Assembly (NCBI GenBank): GCA_963920635.1 | Contig: OY987303.1 | Span: 42,035,223-42,099,222 of the forward strand | DNA: 64,000 nt | Direction of reading: 5' to 3' | From: Pseudeuparius sepicola | Lineage: Eukaryota > Arthropoda > Insecta > Coleoptera > Anthribidae | In this document: positions 11,401 through 23,169 of the stretch, piece by piece | Position numbering within the stretch: the stretch's first letter is position 1 | Layout: each line of letters begins with the position of its first letter | Notes under the pieces: generated by a model | Databases searched by the model: none | Told to the model about the DNA's origin: nothing | The model's input: only the letters and a program-made list of their open reading frames with translations | Program-made: the position numbers and the translations under genes

Positions 11401-13545
11401 TTCTCCCCGAAGGTAATTTTTCGCGGACGAAATCCGGAAAAAAATCCAAACAGGACTTCGGCACGCGCCGGTAGGTATAAGGTGGGCTGGAAGAATGAAA
11501 CTTTGGGAAAACTTTCGAATTCGACCAAATGGCCTTAAGAAAAGTTCCTCAGCGCGGCGAGTTCTCCCCGAAGGTAATTTTTCGCGGACGAAATCCGGAA
11601 AAAAATCCAAACAGGACTTCGGCACGCGCCGGTAGGTATAAGGTGGGCTGGAAGAATGAAACTTTGGGAAAACTTTCGAATTCGACCAAATGGCCTTAAG
11701 AAAAGTTCCTCAGCGCGGCGAGTTCTCCCCGAAGGTAATTTTTCGCGGACGAAATCCGGAAAAAAATCCAAACAGGACTTCGGCACGCGCCGGTAGGTAT
11801 AAGGTGGGCTGGAAGAATGAAACTTTGGGAAAACTTTTTAATTCGACCAAATGGCCTTAAGAAAAGTTACTCAGCGCGGCGAGTTCTCCCCGAAGGTACC
11901 TAATTTTTCGCGAACGAAATCCGAAAAAAAATCCGAACGGGACTTCCGCACGCGCCGGTATAAGGTGAGCTGGAAGATGGAGACTTTGGGAAAACATTCG
12001 AATTCGACCAAATGGCCTTAAGAAAAGTTACTCAGCGCGGCGAGTTCTCCCCGAAGGTAATTTTTCGCGGACGAAATCCGAAAAAAATCCGAACGGGACT
12101 TCCGCACGCGCCGGTATAAGGTGAGCTGGAAGATGGAGACTTTGGGAAAACATTCGAATTCGACCAAATGGCCTTAAGAAAAGTTACTCAGCGCGGCGAG
12201 TTCTCCCCGAAGGTAATTTTTCGCGGACGAAATCCGGAAAAAAATCCAAACAGGACTTCGGCACGCGCCGGTAGGTATAAGGTGGGCTGGAAGAATGAAA
12301 CTTTGGGAAAACTTTCGAATTCGACCAAATGGCCTTAAGAAAAGTTCCTCAGCGCGGCGAGTTCTCCCCGAAGGTAATTTTTCGCGGACGAAATCCGGAA
12401 AAAAATCCAAACAGGACTTCGGCACGCGCCGGTAGGTATAGGGTGGGCTGGAAGAATGAAACTTTGGGAAAACTTTCGAATTCGACCAAATGGCCTTAAG
12501 AAAAGTTCCTCAGCGCGGCGAGTTCTCCCCGAAGGTAATTTTTCGCGGACGAAATCCGGAAAAAAATCCAAACAGGAATTCGGCACGCGCCGGTAGGTAT
12601 AAGGTGGGCTGGAAGAATGAAACTTTGGGAAAACTTTCGAATTCGACCAAATGGCCTTAAGAAAAGTTCCTCAGCGCGGCGAGTTCTCCCCGAAGGTAAT
12701 TTTTCGCGGACGAAATCCGGAAAAAAATCCAAACAGGACTTCGGCACGCGCCGGTAGGTATAAGGTGGGCTGGAAGAATGAAACTTTGGGAAAACTTTCG
12801 AATTCGACCAAATGGCCTTAAGAAAAGTTCCTCAGCGCGGCGAGTTCTCCCCGAAGGTAATTTTTCGCGGACGAAATCCGGAAAAAAATCCAAACAGGAC
12901 TTCGGCACGCGCCGGTAGGTATAAGGTGGGCTGGAAGAATGAAACTTTGGGAAAACTTTTTAATTCGACCAAATGGCCTTAAGAAAAGTTACTCAGCGCG
13001 GCGAGTTCTCCCCGAAGGTACCTAATTTTTCGCGAACGAAATCCGAAAAAAAATCCGAACGGGACTTCCGCACGCGCCGGTATAAGGTGAGCTGGAAGAT
13101 GGAGACTTTGGGAAAACATTCGAATTCGACCAAATGGCCTTAAGAAAAGTTACTCAGCGCGGCGAGTTCTCCCCGAAGGTAATTTTTCGCGGACGAAATC
13201 CGGAAAAAAATCCAAACAGGACTTCGGCACGCGCCGGTAGGTATAAGGTGGGCTGGAAGAATGAAACTTTGGGAAAACTTTTTAATTCGACCAAATGGCC
13301 TTAAGAAAAGTTACTCAGCGCGGCGAGTTCTCCCCGAAGGTAATTTTTCGCGGACGAAATCCGAAAAAAATCCGAACGGGACTTCCGCACGCGCCGGTAT
13401 AAGGTGAGCTGGAAGATGGAGACTTTGGGAAAACATTCGAATTCGACCAAATGGCCTTAAGAAAAGTTACTCAGCGCGGCGAGTTCTCCCCGAAGGTAAT
13501 TTTTCGCGGACAAAATCCGAAAAATATCGGGACAGGACGGAGCGG
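5417..13545. repeat. 161-bp tandem satellite array, about 50 monomers
   Basis: Monomers of 161 bp repeat head to tail. Each contains TTTCGAATTCGACCAAATGG, AGCGCGGCGAGTTCTCCCC and GCACGCGCCGGT. Copies from about 6240 to 8600 and 9235 to 11815 are nearly identical, apart from an A/G variant (GTATAAGG against GTATAGGG). Left-edge copies (5417-6240) are diverged and about 5-6 bp shorter. Variant monomers (TTTTTAATTCGACC, an extra TACC, or AGATGGAGAC) cluster at about 8602-9233, 11816-12160 and 12945-13520. The many 83-codon minus-strand frames are a by-product of the period and are not genes. Confidence 0.97.
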
Positions 13546-14634
13546 GCGCTGGTTTAAAGACCAGAATTTTTCCTTATGCCCTTAGTGATTTTCCGTTACT
13601 TGGAAATGTGTAAATATAAGGACTTTTTCCTTCAAAAATGTTGATTTTAACGATTTTCGGATCTTAGAACAAACTTTCCGTTGTGTTCGCCGTTTGAGCT
13701 CGCCGTGGCCCGTCTCACGTCACGCGCCGTCTCACGTCACAGGTTAGGTTATGTCGTAACCTAACCTATAAGGGTTTGATTCGTAGTGCGCTTAGAATAA
13801 AACCAAGGAAAGAAGCCGGGTCCGGTCAAAATAATATAACCACAAGAGAGATGCAATATCGTTTACACGGCCAACGAATCAGAATGCTCTATTTCAGCGT
13901 ACTATGCACGGTTAAGCCTTAGCGTCGCCCACTGGAACAACTCGTAGTTCATAATAATCCAGCCTTTGAAATATGCACAATGTTATGCATCTAAATAAGC
14001 TAGCAAGGGCAAGTAAACAATACTATATTTTCTTTTAGATTTGTTAGTGATACTGGATTAAAAAAGAGCTTGAATCAATTGGTCATATACTTTATTTCAG
14101 AACCCTTTTAGCTACCAGCCCATGGCCCGAAAGGTACAATAAACACGTTTCCCTTTCCCCTCTACTCCCGATCTGTGTTTGTTCCAGCTTCAGGTCTTCC
14201 TTTGTATTTAGACACAGAATGCGGCTTCTTTCCTTGGTTGTTATTCTAAGGTAGTGCGTATTTACGGCATTTTATGCTTCTTTCCCGCCTAAATCTTTTG
14301 CTCTACCTTGGTACGAATATTTATTATAAATAGTCTTCTTTTTATGGCATTCTTCGTAAAATAATTACCTAACCTAAAAATTATAGAATGTCTTTTGAAT
14401 ATATATTTGATGTAAATAATCACGTGACAGGTAAAAGAGATAAAGCTAATCTGATTAGTTCTATAAAATTGCTACTGATGTCCTCCCCACGGTACTACGA
14501 ACGGCAAACCGAACGGAAAGTTTATAAATTGGCCTTACTTCTTCAAGTCGCGATTTTCCCTTGTCCGTGCCTGACAGACTTTTTCCGTTTCCGCAGTGTC
14601 GTTTTGTTTTTCATGATATAGGCCACACTTTGCC
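13546..14634. other. No gene recognised; contains a short palindrome
   Basis: The satellite stops at about 13540. A perfect inverted repeat GGTTAGGTTA/TAACCTAACC lies at 13742-13766. A 77-codon frame at 14388 has no motif. Confidence 0.45.
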
Positions 14635-15065
14635 AAAATTTCAAAGTGGTACAATATTTCTAAGGGGGTTAAATTTATTCTTTCATGTTTCAAGTATCTA
14701 TTTTTATCGGTAGCTACGCATCTGAGGCTCTTTCTTGCGTTTCTGTCGTAGCGTGTTGTCTCTCGTCATCTGGGCGATATCTTGTAAAAATTTCAAAGTG
14801 TTAAAAAATTTTTAAGCGGGTTAAATTTGTTATTTTAAGTTTCAAATCGCGATTTTTGTTGGTACCTACGCCCTGAGGCTCTTTCTTGCATTTCTGTCGT
14901 AGCGTGTTGTCTCTCGTCATCTGGGCGATATCTTGTAAATATTTTAAAGAGGTGGACAATTTTTAAGCGGGCTAAATTCATTATTTTATGTTTCAAGTCG
15001 CTATTTTTACCGGTACCTACGCCCCTGACTCTCTTTCTTGCATTTCTGTCGTAGCGTGTTGCATT
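14635..15065. repeat. Tandem repeat, 151-bp period, three copies
   Basis: TTCTGTCGTAGCGTGTTG starts at 14741, 14892 and 15043, giving a 151-bp period. Each unit also holds GAGGCTCTTTCTTGC and TTTTTAAGCGGG. It abuts the old Gypsy remnant and may have grown from its pol or 3' region. Confidence 0.85.
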
Positions 15066-15074
15066 CTTTTGCAC

Positions 15075-16109
15075 TCAGCAGATTAAATCCACCGTGATAT
15101 TTGTAGTTATTTCAATATCGGATTTATCCTTACTTTTGAGTGGAATCGGATTACGCGATAAACAATCCGCAATTACGTTTTTCCGCCCTTCGCAATACTC
15201 TACAACAAAATTAAATTCCTGTAAATAGGGCGACCACCGAATCAAACGCGCCGTTTTAAAAGGAGAATCCATTATAAAATTTAAAGGTTATTGTTATTAC
15301 CTACCACTAACTGTTGGATTAACACTATAACGCGCCAGTGTTGACATGCAAATACTATAGCTACGGTATACCTGATTTCTGGACCCCTAAGTGTCCTGCT
15401 CGCATACGTTAAACATTTTTATCGCCATTAACACCTTTCTGAAACAGGCAGCAACTAAGACCATAGCCTGAACTATCTGTTTTAATATAAAATACATCAC
15501 CAAATTTTGGGTGACTCACCATTGTTGTGTCTAAGTAGGCATCTTTTATTAGTTGAAATGCCATTTCATGTTCCTCATGCCAATGCATTTTATTTTACTT
15601 GGTTAAGTTAACAGAGGCAATGTAAGATCCGCAAAATTCTACACAAATCTCCGGTCGAAATTGACCATGCCTAAAAAACTTCTTAATTCCCTAATATTAT
15701 AATATCTCGGAAACACTTTAATAGCTTTTATTCGCAATGCGTCAATTTTAATAGAAATTGGGAGAAATCATATGACCTGGAAATGAGACCTCATCTTTGG
15801 CGAAAACAGATTTACGAAGTTCAATTGTTAGATTTCGTTCCTTACATTTTTTGAAAATATTTTCGAGATGCCAGAAATGCTCTTCTGCATCAAGTGAAAA
15901 TATGCAAATATCGCCAACATGTACTAACGTATAATTCTCAAATTCAGATTCTAAAACTAAATGCATTACTCTCATAAAGCTGGCTACCGAAGTCGATAAT
16001 CCAAAAGGTAAAGCGTTAAACCCATAAGTTTGATTATTAAACAGGAACCCAGTGTATTTCTTGTCCTTTTCACGGCTAGGGACTTGCCAGTAAGAGGCCG
16101 TCATATCTA
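15075..16109 (-). pseudogene. Old Gypsy pol remnant: RT palm, RNase H and end of RNase H
   Basis: Read on the minus strand, the piece starts at LDMTASYWQVP (RT), continues through GFNALPFGLSTS, a degenerate active site (HVGDI where Y-x-D-D is expected) and KSVFAKDEVSFPGH. It then runs into a RNase H segment near 15600-15420 (HPKFG, TDSSGYGLSCCLFQ) and a tail ARLIRWSPYLQEF followed by GRKNVIADCLSRNP at about 15250-15130. Frameshifts and the lost DD pair show decay. The N-terminal half of the same RT lies at 29154-29600; the younger Gypsy element inserted between them. Confidence 0.85.
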
Positions 16110-16113
16110 AAGT

Positions 16114-17574
16114 TGTGACGTAACATTAGGAATAGGAGGTTTGCTATAACTAGATTTACGTCCAAGGCACGGTGCTCTCTGTAGGAAGCTGGGGTCGTGG
16201 GTAAAATGATATTTTAGGTGTACTTTTTGGAAAATATTAGAATTTTTACAAAATCAGAAAAGATGAAAAGATGTTAAGTAAGCTGGTATTGGCGCCATCC
16301 AATAAAAATATCCTTGCTAGATTGATTAGCAAAAGTTCCCCTATTGAAAAAAAAAGGAAGGTAGATGACTCACACACACTGTCAAACGAACAATTTTACC
16401 CTATTTATTAAGTGCAAATTAAAATTATACAGGGAACACTGGTATAATGCCAAAACATATCAAATAGTAACGTTCTTCTCCTTTATCACATTATATGTAT
16501 CACAGTTAGATAATTACTTCTAAAATTACGCAACCTCTAGATTAGTTTTTAACCACTACATTTCAACAGCTGTTAACTTGTAGTTCACACTTGTTTGACA
16601 GTTGAACTTATTTTAAATAAACTTGAGGAGTGACTACATTCATTTAATATGAAAGATGCTAATAAATGTTACGCAAAACTTTTGATATTCTACAAGATAT
16701 GTATATATATGATTGGTACTTTATCTCTCAGCAACCAGGAACACAGGTTTCATCTTACGAACTCATCCTCAACCAGGATCAAGAAGAACAAGGGAGGTTA
16801 TGCGTGGTGGAGGTGGACAGCTTTTTCAGGTAGGTATCATATCAATGCGAGTTGATTATTTTTCGGAGGCATAACGGTACTGATTCGTGCTTATAAATTA
16901 CTTTTTACGTGCGTTCCAAACCAAGGAGCCTATAAAAAATAGATAAAAAAATGAAATTCTCAAAATCTTTGGAAATTGAAGATTTTATCCGGAAATTTCT
17001 TATTAGTATTAACTTAGTAGTTACCTTAGATCTTCTTAGGCCATTATCACCAAAATTAACGGTATTTTATTCATTTAAGTTATAACTTTTGCCAATGCAT
17101 GATTCTCGAATCGTCGCCTCACGAAAAGGAACCTATCTCTTCCTTTCTTTTGCCCTTGAAATTTTATTGAATGGTTACTTACCATACTTTTAGGAAAGAT
17201 GTCCACTCCACGGAGTATGAAAAATGATGTGTATGAAAAGAGACTTCAATATTGCTTTAAGAGTATTGGCTACTTGGAAAAATAAAATATCTCATTTTAG
17301 AAGTAATAATGGGTGCCAAAAATCAGGAATTGTATCAGGTGCTGGCATTATACTAGACAAGAAAAGATAGAAAGGGACATCGGGACCCGATATAGGAAAT
17401 ATAGAAAGACACAAAAGTATTTTAGGACTAACACTCTTAAGAATTTATGTTACAACTAACTATAGCCAAGCATATAGACACTGTACATTAAACGAATTTA
17501 AAATTTATTTACTTATACTACATAGTTTGATTTTTCCTTTTCCCAAATTGAAAATATGAAACCAAACCGCTACA
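16114..17574 (-). repeat. 3' LTR of the Gypsy element (1461 bp)
   Basis: It matches the 5' LTR along its length, from TGTGACGTAAC to CCGCTACA. By eye roughly a dozen mismatches occur in the first 175 bp, so the insertion is old. At 16877-16878 it preserves the empty TA site where the pogo-like element sits in the other LTR. Confidence 0.9.
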
Positions 17575-17590
17575 CACCCCCTCTTCCTAC
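17575..17590 (-). promoter_or_regulatory. Polypurine tract of the Gypsy element
   Basis: On the minus strand GTAGGAAGAGGGGGTG lies directly before the 3' LTR, the expected plus-strand primer position. Confidence 0.85.
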
Positions 17591-17904
17591 AAAAAAATAT
17601 ATTATCTCACAAAATATTTTTTGAACCATCCAAGGGTTTAGATAATTGAGATTAACTTAATAATTACACCATGCACTGCGCAAGCCATAATCGGAACATG
17701 TATGGAAGACGCATTTGCTAATCTTCGCTTTTAAGCAGAGCATAAAAAGGAATCTAAATTATACAGGGGATAAACAATAAATTTTAAAGTAATCAGGGAC
17801 TTGTCCATAATACAAGAACTAGACCTAAACTAAACCTACATCGCATACACCTTAGATTCATATCACATTCACTCATCTATCACACTAATACTATATATCA
17901 TGAA

Positions 17905-20789
17905 CTATGACAAATCATCAGTAGAACCATAGTAATGTTTTAAATCCTTGACATGGTATTTTCCCACATGTTTACCGTCGGCGTCTACCAGCTGATATAC
18001 TAGTGGAGAAACCACCTTCTTCTCCGTGCTTATTTTAAACTTTGGAGCTAACTTTGACGCAAAATAGTTAGCGCCACTAAATATAACTGGGGCATCTTAT
18101 CAATATCTTCACCATACTCGTTGCCATTTAAATTATCCAAATCCAAATTTTCAACTTTCTCCAATTTACCATAATATGTTCCGCAGGAGGGCACATATCG
18201 ACCAAAATTGAAGACCTCGGTGCAAAAACCGGACAAGTCCACTTTTGGGTAAAATTGACTTTTTCCACTACATTTATGTATTAAAATATCGCCGATCGAT
18301 TGGTGCAAGAATCAGCCAAGTCCAAAGCATGATAACGTTGATATATAGCTTAAGGACTTGGCCGCTCGCATTCTTGGGTGCAAGAACCAGACAAGTCCGG
18401 GAGTTTTTTTTTCATTTTCTCAAAACTTATAAATATGGGTAAAATTTACTTTTTCCACTACATTTATGTATTAAAATATTGCCGATCGATTGGTGTAAGA
18501 ATCAGCCAAATCCAAAGCAGAATAACGTTGATATATAGCTTTAGGACTTGGCCGCTCGCATTCATGTGTGCAAGAACCAGACAAGTCCGGGAGTTTCTTT
18601 TTCATTTTTCCAAAACTTGTAAAGTATGGACTTGTCCGGTTTTTGCACCGAGGTCTTCAATTAAGGAAAGTTGGGCTATACCCAGTAGACTCATGGACTG
18701 CAGGTCTCAACGCGAAACCTATTTTATCAATCTCTTGGTCCCATGTTCGGTGATCTCCATATAAGAGCGTATTGCAGCACCCAGAACACGATTTACTCAT
18801 TCTACAGCATTCACCTGGGGATGGTAGAGAGCATTGAAATGGATTTTGACTCCGTATTGGTTTGCAAATTGGCGGAAAGCTCCAGAACAAAACTGAACTC
18901 CATTATCACACGCAAGAACTTGTGGTGAGCCAAAAACAAGAAAAACATGATCCTCTACAGACTTAACAACAGCGGCCGCAGTCGCTTTTCTCATAGGATG
19001 AAGCAAACAAAACTTGGTGAAATAATCGGAAACCAATAATAAAAACTGACTGCCACTTTTTGAGCGCGGAAGCGGACCCAAAATATCAACAGAAACATAC
19101 TGCCAAGGAAAATTAATCTTTTTTGGTTGGCCCATGAAACCAGGTCTACATAACGAGCTTACTTTTTGCTCACTACATTTTCGGCATTTCCATACATACT
19201 GCTTAATGTCCTTCATCATACGTGGCCAATAGTATAACTCCTTAACACGAGCCAATGTTTTATAGATTCCCAAATGTGCGGCCATTGGATCATGATGACA
19301 CGACTTTAAGACATCACTACGACGACATTTCGGTACTACCATTTTCCATTCCGGAAGATTCGTTCTGATTCCAAAATCATAGGGAACGTGCTTGTAAAGA
19401 AGACCACTTTGTTCTTCCCATTCAGAAAAACCCTCAGGTGCCTTAGTTACCTCTTGCAACATAGAAGTATACCAATTATCTTTGGCTATGTCAGCCTTCT
19501 CAATCGACAGTGCACAAATCTCAACCGGAGCTCGACTTAGAGCATCAGGGACTACGTTTAAAACTCTTCGACGGTAAATAATTTCCATATTAAATTGACT
19601 TAACCGCATTACCCACCTAGCAAGACGACCAGTAGGGTTTTTTAAATTACTCAACCACAACGACGCGTGATCTGTGATCACTGTAAAACGAATTCCATCA
19701 ACATAGGGCCTGAATTTATCTACTGCAAATAAAACAGCAAGGCACTCTTTCTCCGTGGTAGTAAATTTCCTTTCAGCTTCCGTCAACGATCTCGATGAAA
19801 ATGCTACTATTACTTCAGACATGTCATCATCCTTCTGTGTGAGCACTGGCTCCAACTCCAACGTTCGACGCATCACATTGAATGTAGAAAGGTTTATCAA
19901 ACTGGGGGGATGCTAAAATTGGTGCAGTAACTAAAGCCTCCTTTATCGTAAGGAATGTCGCCTCTGCTGCAGGCGTCCAAATAATTTTTTGTGACTTTCT
20001 TTTGCCTTTTAACAATTCATTAATAGGAGCGGTTATAGTACTGTAAGAGTTCACGAAACGCCTATACCATGATATCAACCCGATAAATCTCTTTACCTCG
20101 GTGGCAGTAGTCGGCACAGGATACTCTACCATGGCACGAACTTTTTCAGTGTCTGTACGGAGACCTTCATTATCTACAACAAAACCCAAATAACGAAGAC
20201 TAGTCATAAAAAAAGAACACTTGTCGATGTTAATAGTGAGGTTAGCAGCCTGTAAACGTTCGAAAACGGTAATCAAAATATGAATATGCTCCTCGAAGGT
20301 TGGGGTAGCGATTATGATGTCGTCCAAATACACGAAGCAGAATGGATCTAACTCAGGCCCCAAAATCGTATCCATTAGCTTCTGTTGTGTTTGCGCCGCA
20401 TTACAAAGTCCGAACGGCATGACTACGAACTCAAATAAGCCCCTAACGGGAACCACAAATGCTGTTTTCTCGCAAGAAGCAGGATCCAGAGGGATCTGCC
20501 AGAATGCCGACTTAAGGTCGATGCTACTCAAGAACTTTGCACCTGATAACTTACTTAAAATGTGATCAACAATAGGAAGAGGATATGCGCACTTCTTTGT
20601 AACTGAATTGAGTTTCCTGCCATCGAAACAAAACCTAGGTTCACCATTACTCTTCTCGACTATTAATACTGGACTAGACCAAGGACTCGTTGAAGGACGA
20701 ACGACACCTAAATCTAACATTTTGTCTAATTCCCAACTTACGAAACTCACTAATGACTCTTTCCAGCTCCGATAGTTGCTCTGTTTCAA
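17905..20789 (-). pseudogene. Gypsy pol: reverse transcriptase, RNase H, integrase
   Basis: RT shows ELDKMLDLGVV, PWSSPVLIVEKSNGEPRFC, LPFGL-type FGLCNAAQ and the active site CFVYLDDIIIA (about 20320). RNase H follows with QCDASNVGVGA and LTEAERKFTTTEKECLAVLF. Integrase has an H2C2 zinc module (HHDPMAAHLG to CRKCSEQK, about 19300-19170), a core starting PWQYVSVDILGPLP with CDNGVQFCSGAF, and a C-terminal part at 18209-17905 ending LVDADGKHVGKYHVKDLKHY. A frameshift separates the RT frame from the RNase H/IN frame near 19830-19900, another lies near 18800, and a MITE splits integrase at 18210-18658. A deletion at about 20720 has removed the RT N-terminal linker. Confidence 0.9.
18210..18658. 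mobile_element. 449-bp MITE inside integrase, TSD AATT
   Basis: Inverted ends begin GAAGACCTCGGTGC and are identical for 32 bp. AATT flanks both sides (18206-18209 and 18659-18662), and removing the insert with one AATT restores the integrase codons T-F-L-N-F-G-R. Inside are two direct copies of about 190 bp, each with GCCGATCGATTGGTG and GGACTTGGCCGCTCGCATTC. No coding capacity. The superfamily is not recognised from the ends. Confidence 0.92.
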
Positions 20790-20886
20790 GCTCTGCCTTT
20801 GAACAAATCCTATTTATTGTATTGACCTCCATGACCTCCTTATTTATTGTATTGACCTCCATGCCTCGCACCTCCATGACTCGCAC
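20674..20886 (-). pseudogene. Gypsy pol linker between protease and RT, with small tandem duplication
   Basis: The frame encodes a Glu/Leu-rich stretch (AELETEQLSELERVISEF) that normally precedes RT in Gypsy pol. A short repeat, VMEVNTIN, occurs twice in tandem near 20815-20885, from a duplicated DNA segment with GTATTGACCTCCATG. The frame then leaves the RT frame. Confidence 0.6.
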
Positions 20887-21461
20887 TTACTGGTTTCCAA
20901 GACATGACTACCAACAAAATATTCGTTTGAATGATGATCAACCCAAATGTCAAAAGTTTTCCAAAAATCGGCTCCCAAAATCAAACCATGTTTTATAGAC
21001 GGAGTGACCAAAAATTTAAGCAATTTTGTAACTCCAGAAATAGTTATAGGAATATCAACTACACCTACCAATTCGGTGGGCCTCGCATCGGCTATGCCAA
21101 CACCTATTTGCGGACATTCATACGCTTGCAGATCAAACAATTTCAATAAGCTTAAGCCTGGACCACCAATACATGAATCCGTCGCACCACCGTCTAACAG
21201 AGCCACGACTCTCTTGCCAAAAATCTGTACCGAGACATACAGCCTATTGTCGTGTTTCTTTTTTACAGCCATCATGCTTATCTCTTTACCATTCTTGTTT
21301 GAAACTGCCGAATCTCTAACTATGCTAAAATCTGCCACATTCTCACCTACCAAAACTTTATTTTTAAGAAAAATATCTCCATTCAATCCTTCAGATACTT
21401 TAGGTGAATGTTCTAAAAGTTTTGATCTATAAAATTCTTTAACTTTTTCGAGCCAAGACAT
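20844..21461 (-). pseudogene. Gypsy aspartic protease region
   Basis: The 205-codon frame holds the protease active-site motif VVALLDGGATDSCIGG (about residues 88-103) and the partner motif GLILGADFWKTF near residue 170. Asp-Gly-Gly replaces the usual Asp-Ser/Thr-Gly; similar variants exist in Gypsy elements, so this need not mean inactivity. The segment before the motif looks like the gag-protease linker. Confidence 0.8.
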
Positions 21462-21589
21462 CCATTCTTTTGATGATACATTTTTACTAGATTTATTTAT
21501 ATGTTTATTGAATCTATTGTAAGACTGTGGATTAAAAGGATTTTTACGTTTTACGTAGATCGTTTTAGACGATCGTGTGTCTCTTAGAC

Positions 21590-22690
21590 CTACCGTGTGT
21601 CTCCCCTCGAACCGTTTTTTGATTTGCAGTTAGGGCAGTTGGGTCTAATTACGCCTTTTTTACCACAACCAAAACAGACGGGCTCGCGACTGACTAGCCT
21701 CTTACAATTTTGTTGCGTGTGCCCAACTTGATTGCAATTATAACAACGAGATGACGTAATCGAAGGCCTGCTATTATTATTCCCACATGTGCATTTCCGA
21801 AAACCTGGATAGGGAGCTGAAGAAGTGGAAGGACCATCACAATCATACACCAAACCGGGTTTTAAAGTGGAAATATTTTTTCGTGGAGGGGGAACAAATT
21901 TATTTTGGATCATCTCAGCATCTTCCAAAGATCTACATATTTCGCACAGCCTAGACAAACTTTAAATGTCTTGCAAAGCTAAATGTTTTTGGTAAGGTTT
22001 TTACGAATAACTTTCAATCTTTCATTTTCACTGGGTGGCTCAGAGAGACAATTAAAAAGATTCTCCATTATGGACACGAAAATTACAACGCGCTCATTTT
22101 GACCTTGCGTACGTTTTACTATTTCTTGCTTCAACTGGTCATCATAATCTACCGGCAAAAAATCTTTTCGTAAGGCACTAACTAATGAGTCAAACCGATT
22201 CTGTCTTGACTGCGAAAGGAAACATTCAAGAGCTAAACCTTTAAAAATGTCTGACGCGGACTGGTAAAGTTCCTCCTTTTTACAGTTTCTAGCGGTCCGT
22301 AATTCCTCAACGCGCTGCAAAAATGAATTAACTGAGCCCTTAGATGAAGTTCCATCAAATGCGATATCCCACTTAAAAACAGGTATGGATTTTGTAACTC
22401 CACCAACAGTACCACTGACTGCTGCTGAAGTGTCCAAGGAAGGTTTTTGCTCTCCCATCTTAGACCTATCCGCAATTTTCATCAAGTCATCCTCTAACAC
22501 AGACACAGTTACTGTTTTGTCATCCTTAAAGTGAGAAACGTCGTCATTAATATCATCCGGGAACCGATTAAGCCTACCTAGAACATGATTTATACGACTA
22601 CGTATTCTTTTAAAGACCTCCTCATTTGTCCCATCATATTTCTGTAAGTGAAGTTATACTCTCCGTGATTTCCGCCTTCTCCGCATCAAA
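21590..22690 (-). pseudogene. Gypsy gag with CCHC zinc knuckles
   Basis: Three shifted pieces form the gag. The upstream part near 22690-22510 holds EVFKRIRSRINHVLGRLNRF; a frame break lies near 22665. The middle (22506-21979) has capsid-like sequence including WDIAFDGTSSKGSVNSFLQ and a long helix series. The last part (21958-21590) has CYNCNQVGHTQQNC and a second, imperfect knuckle CFGCGKKGVIRPNC. Capsid and nucleocapsid roles follow from the family. Confidence 0.85.
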
Positions 22691-23169
22691 GTCGAATCTT
22701 TCTACTTAATAAACATAAACGTCTGGTCTACTGGAATCCTTTCGGAGTTCTCTCCTAAGATATTTTCTCTTAAGACAAATGTCTACCTTTTCAACTACCT
22801 ACTACTTTTCTAATTTTCAACTCATAGTTTAGTTCGTAAGTTCTGAGATGGTTTGGATCGATTTCATACAAATTTCGATCAACCATATTGGTGAGAATAG
22901 GAATTCGGGGTTGTAGCGGCGATAAAGTTTTCAAACTTATGCAACCTGGGAAAAACAAACTATTTATCTAGAGGTTCAATACTCGAACCAACCAGTATTC
23001 TAAAAATAACTCTCAACCCAATTAATTACCTGGCACAGTAAAAAGTATAAAAAAACATAGCCAGATTATAATAATTAATATACTGCTTGCCCATAAAAAA
23101 CGCACAAATGCAAAGACACTTTAAAAAAACTCGCAATCGTATAGCTGTAGTGTTGATACCACCTATTAC

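Noticed and set aside
5930..12908. Many 83-codon minus-strand frames with MPKSCLDFFPDFVREK starts
   Set aside because: They repeat every 161 bp with the satellite and overlap each other; they follow from the repeat unit, not from coding selection.
5417..13545. Possible CRISPR-like array
   Set aside because: The units are whole-length tandem monomers with no variable spacers, in a eukaryotic genome.
13742..13766. Telomere-like TTAGG repeats
   Set aside because: Only two TTAGG-like units in a short palindrome; not an array.
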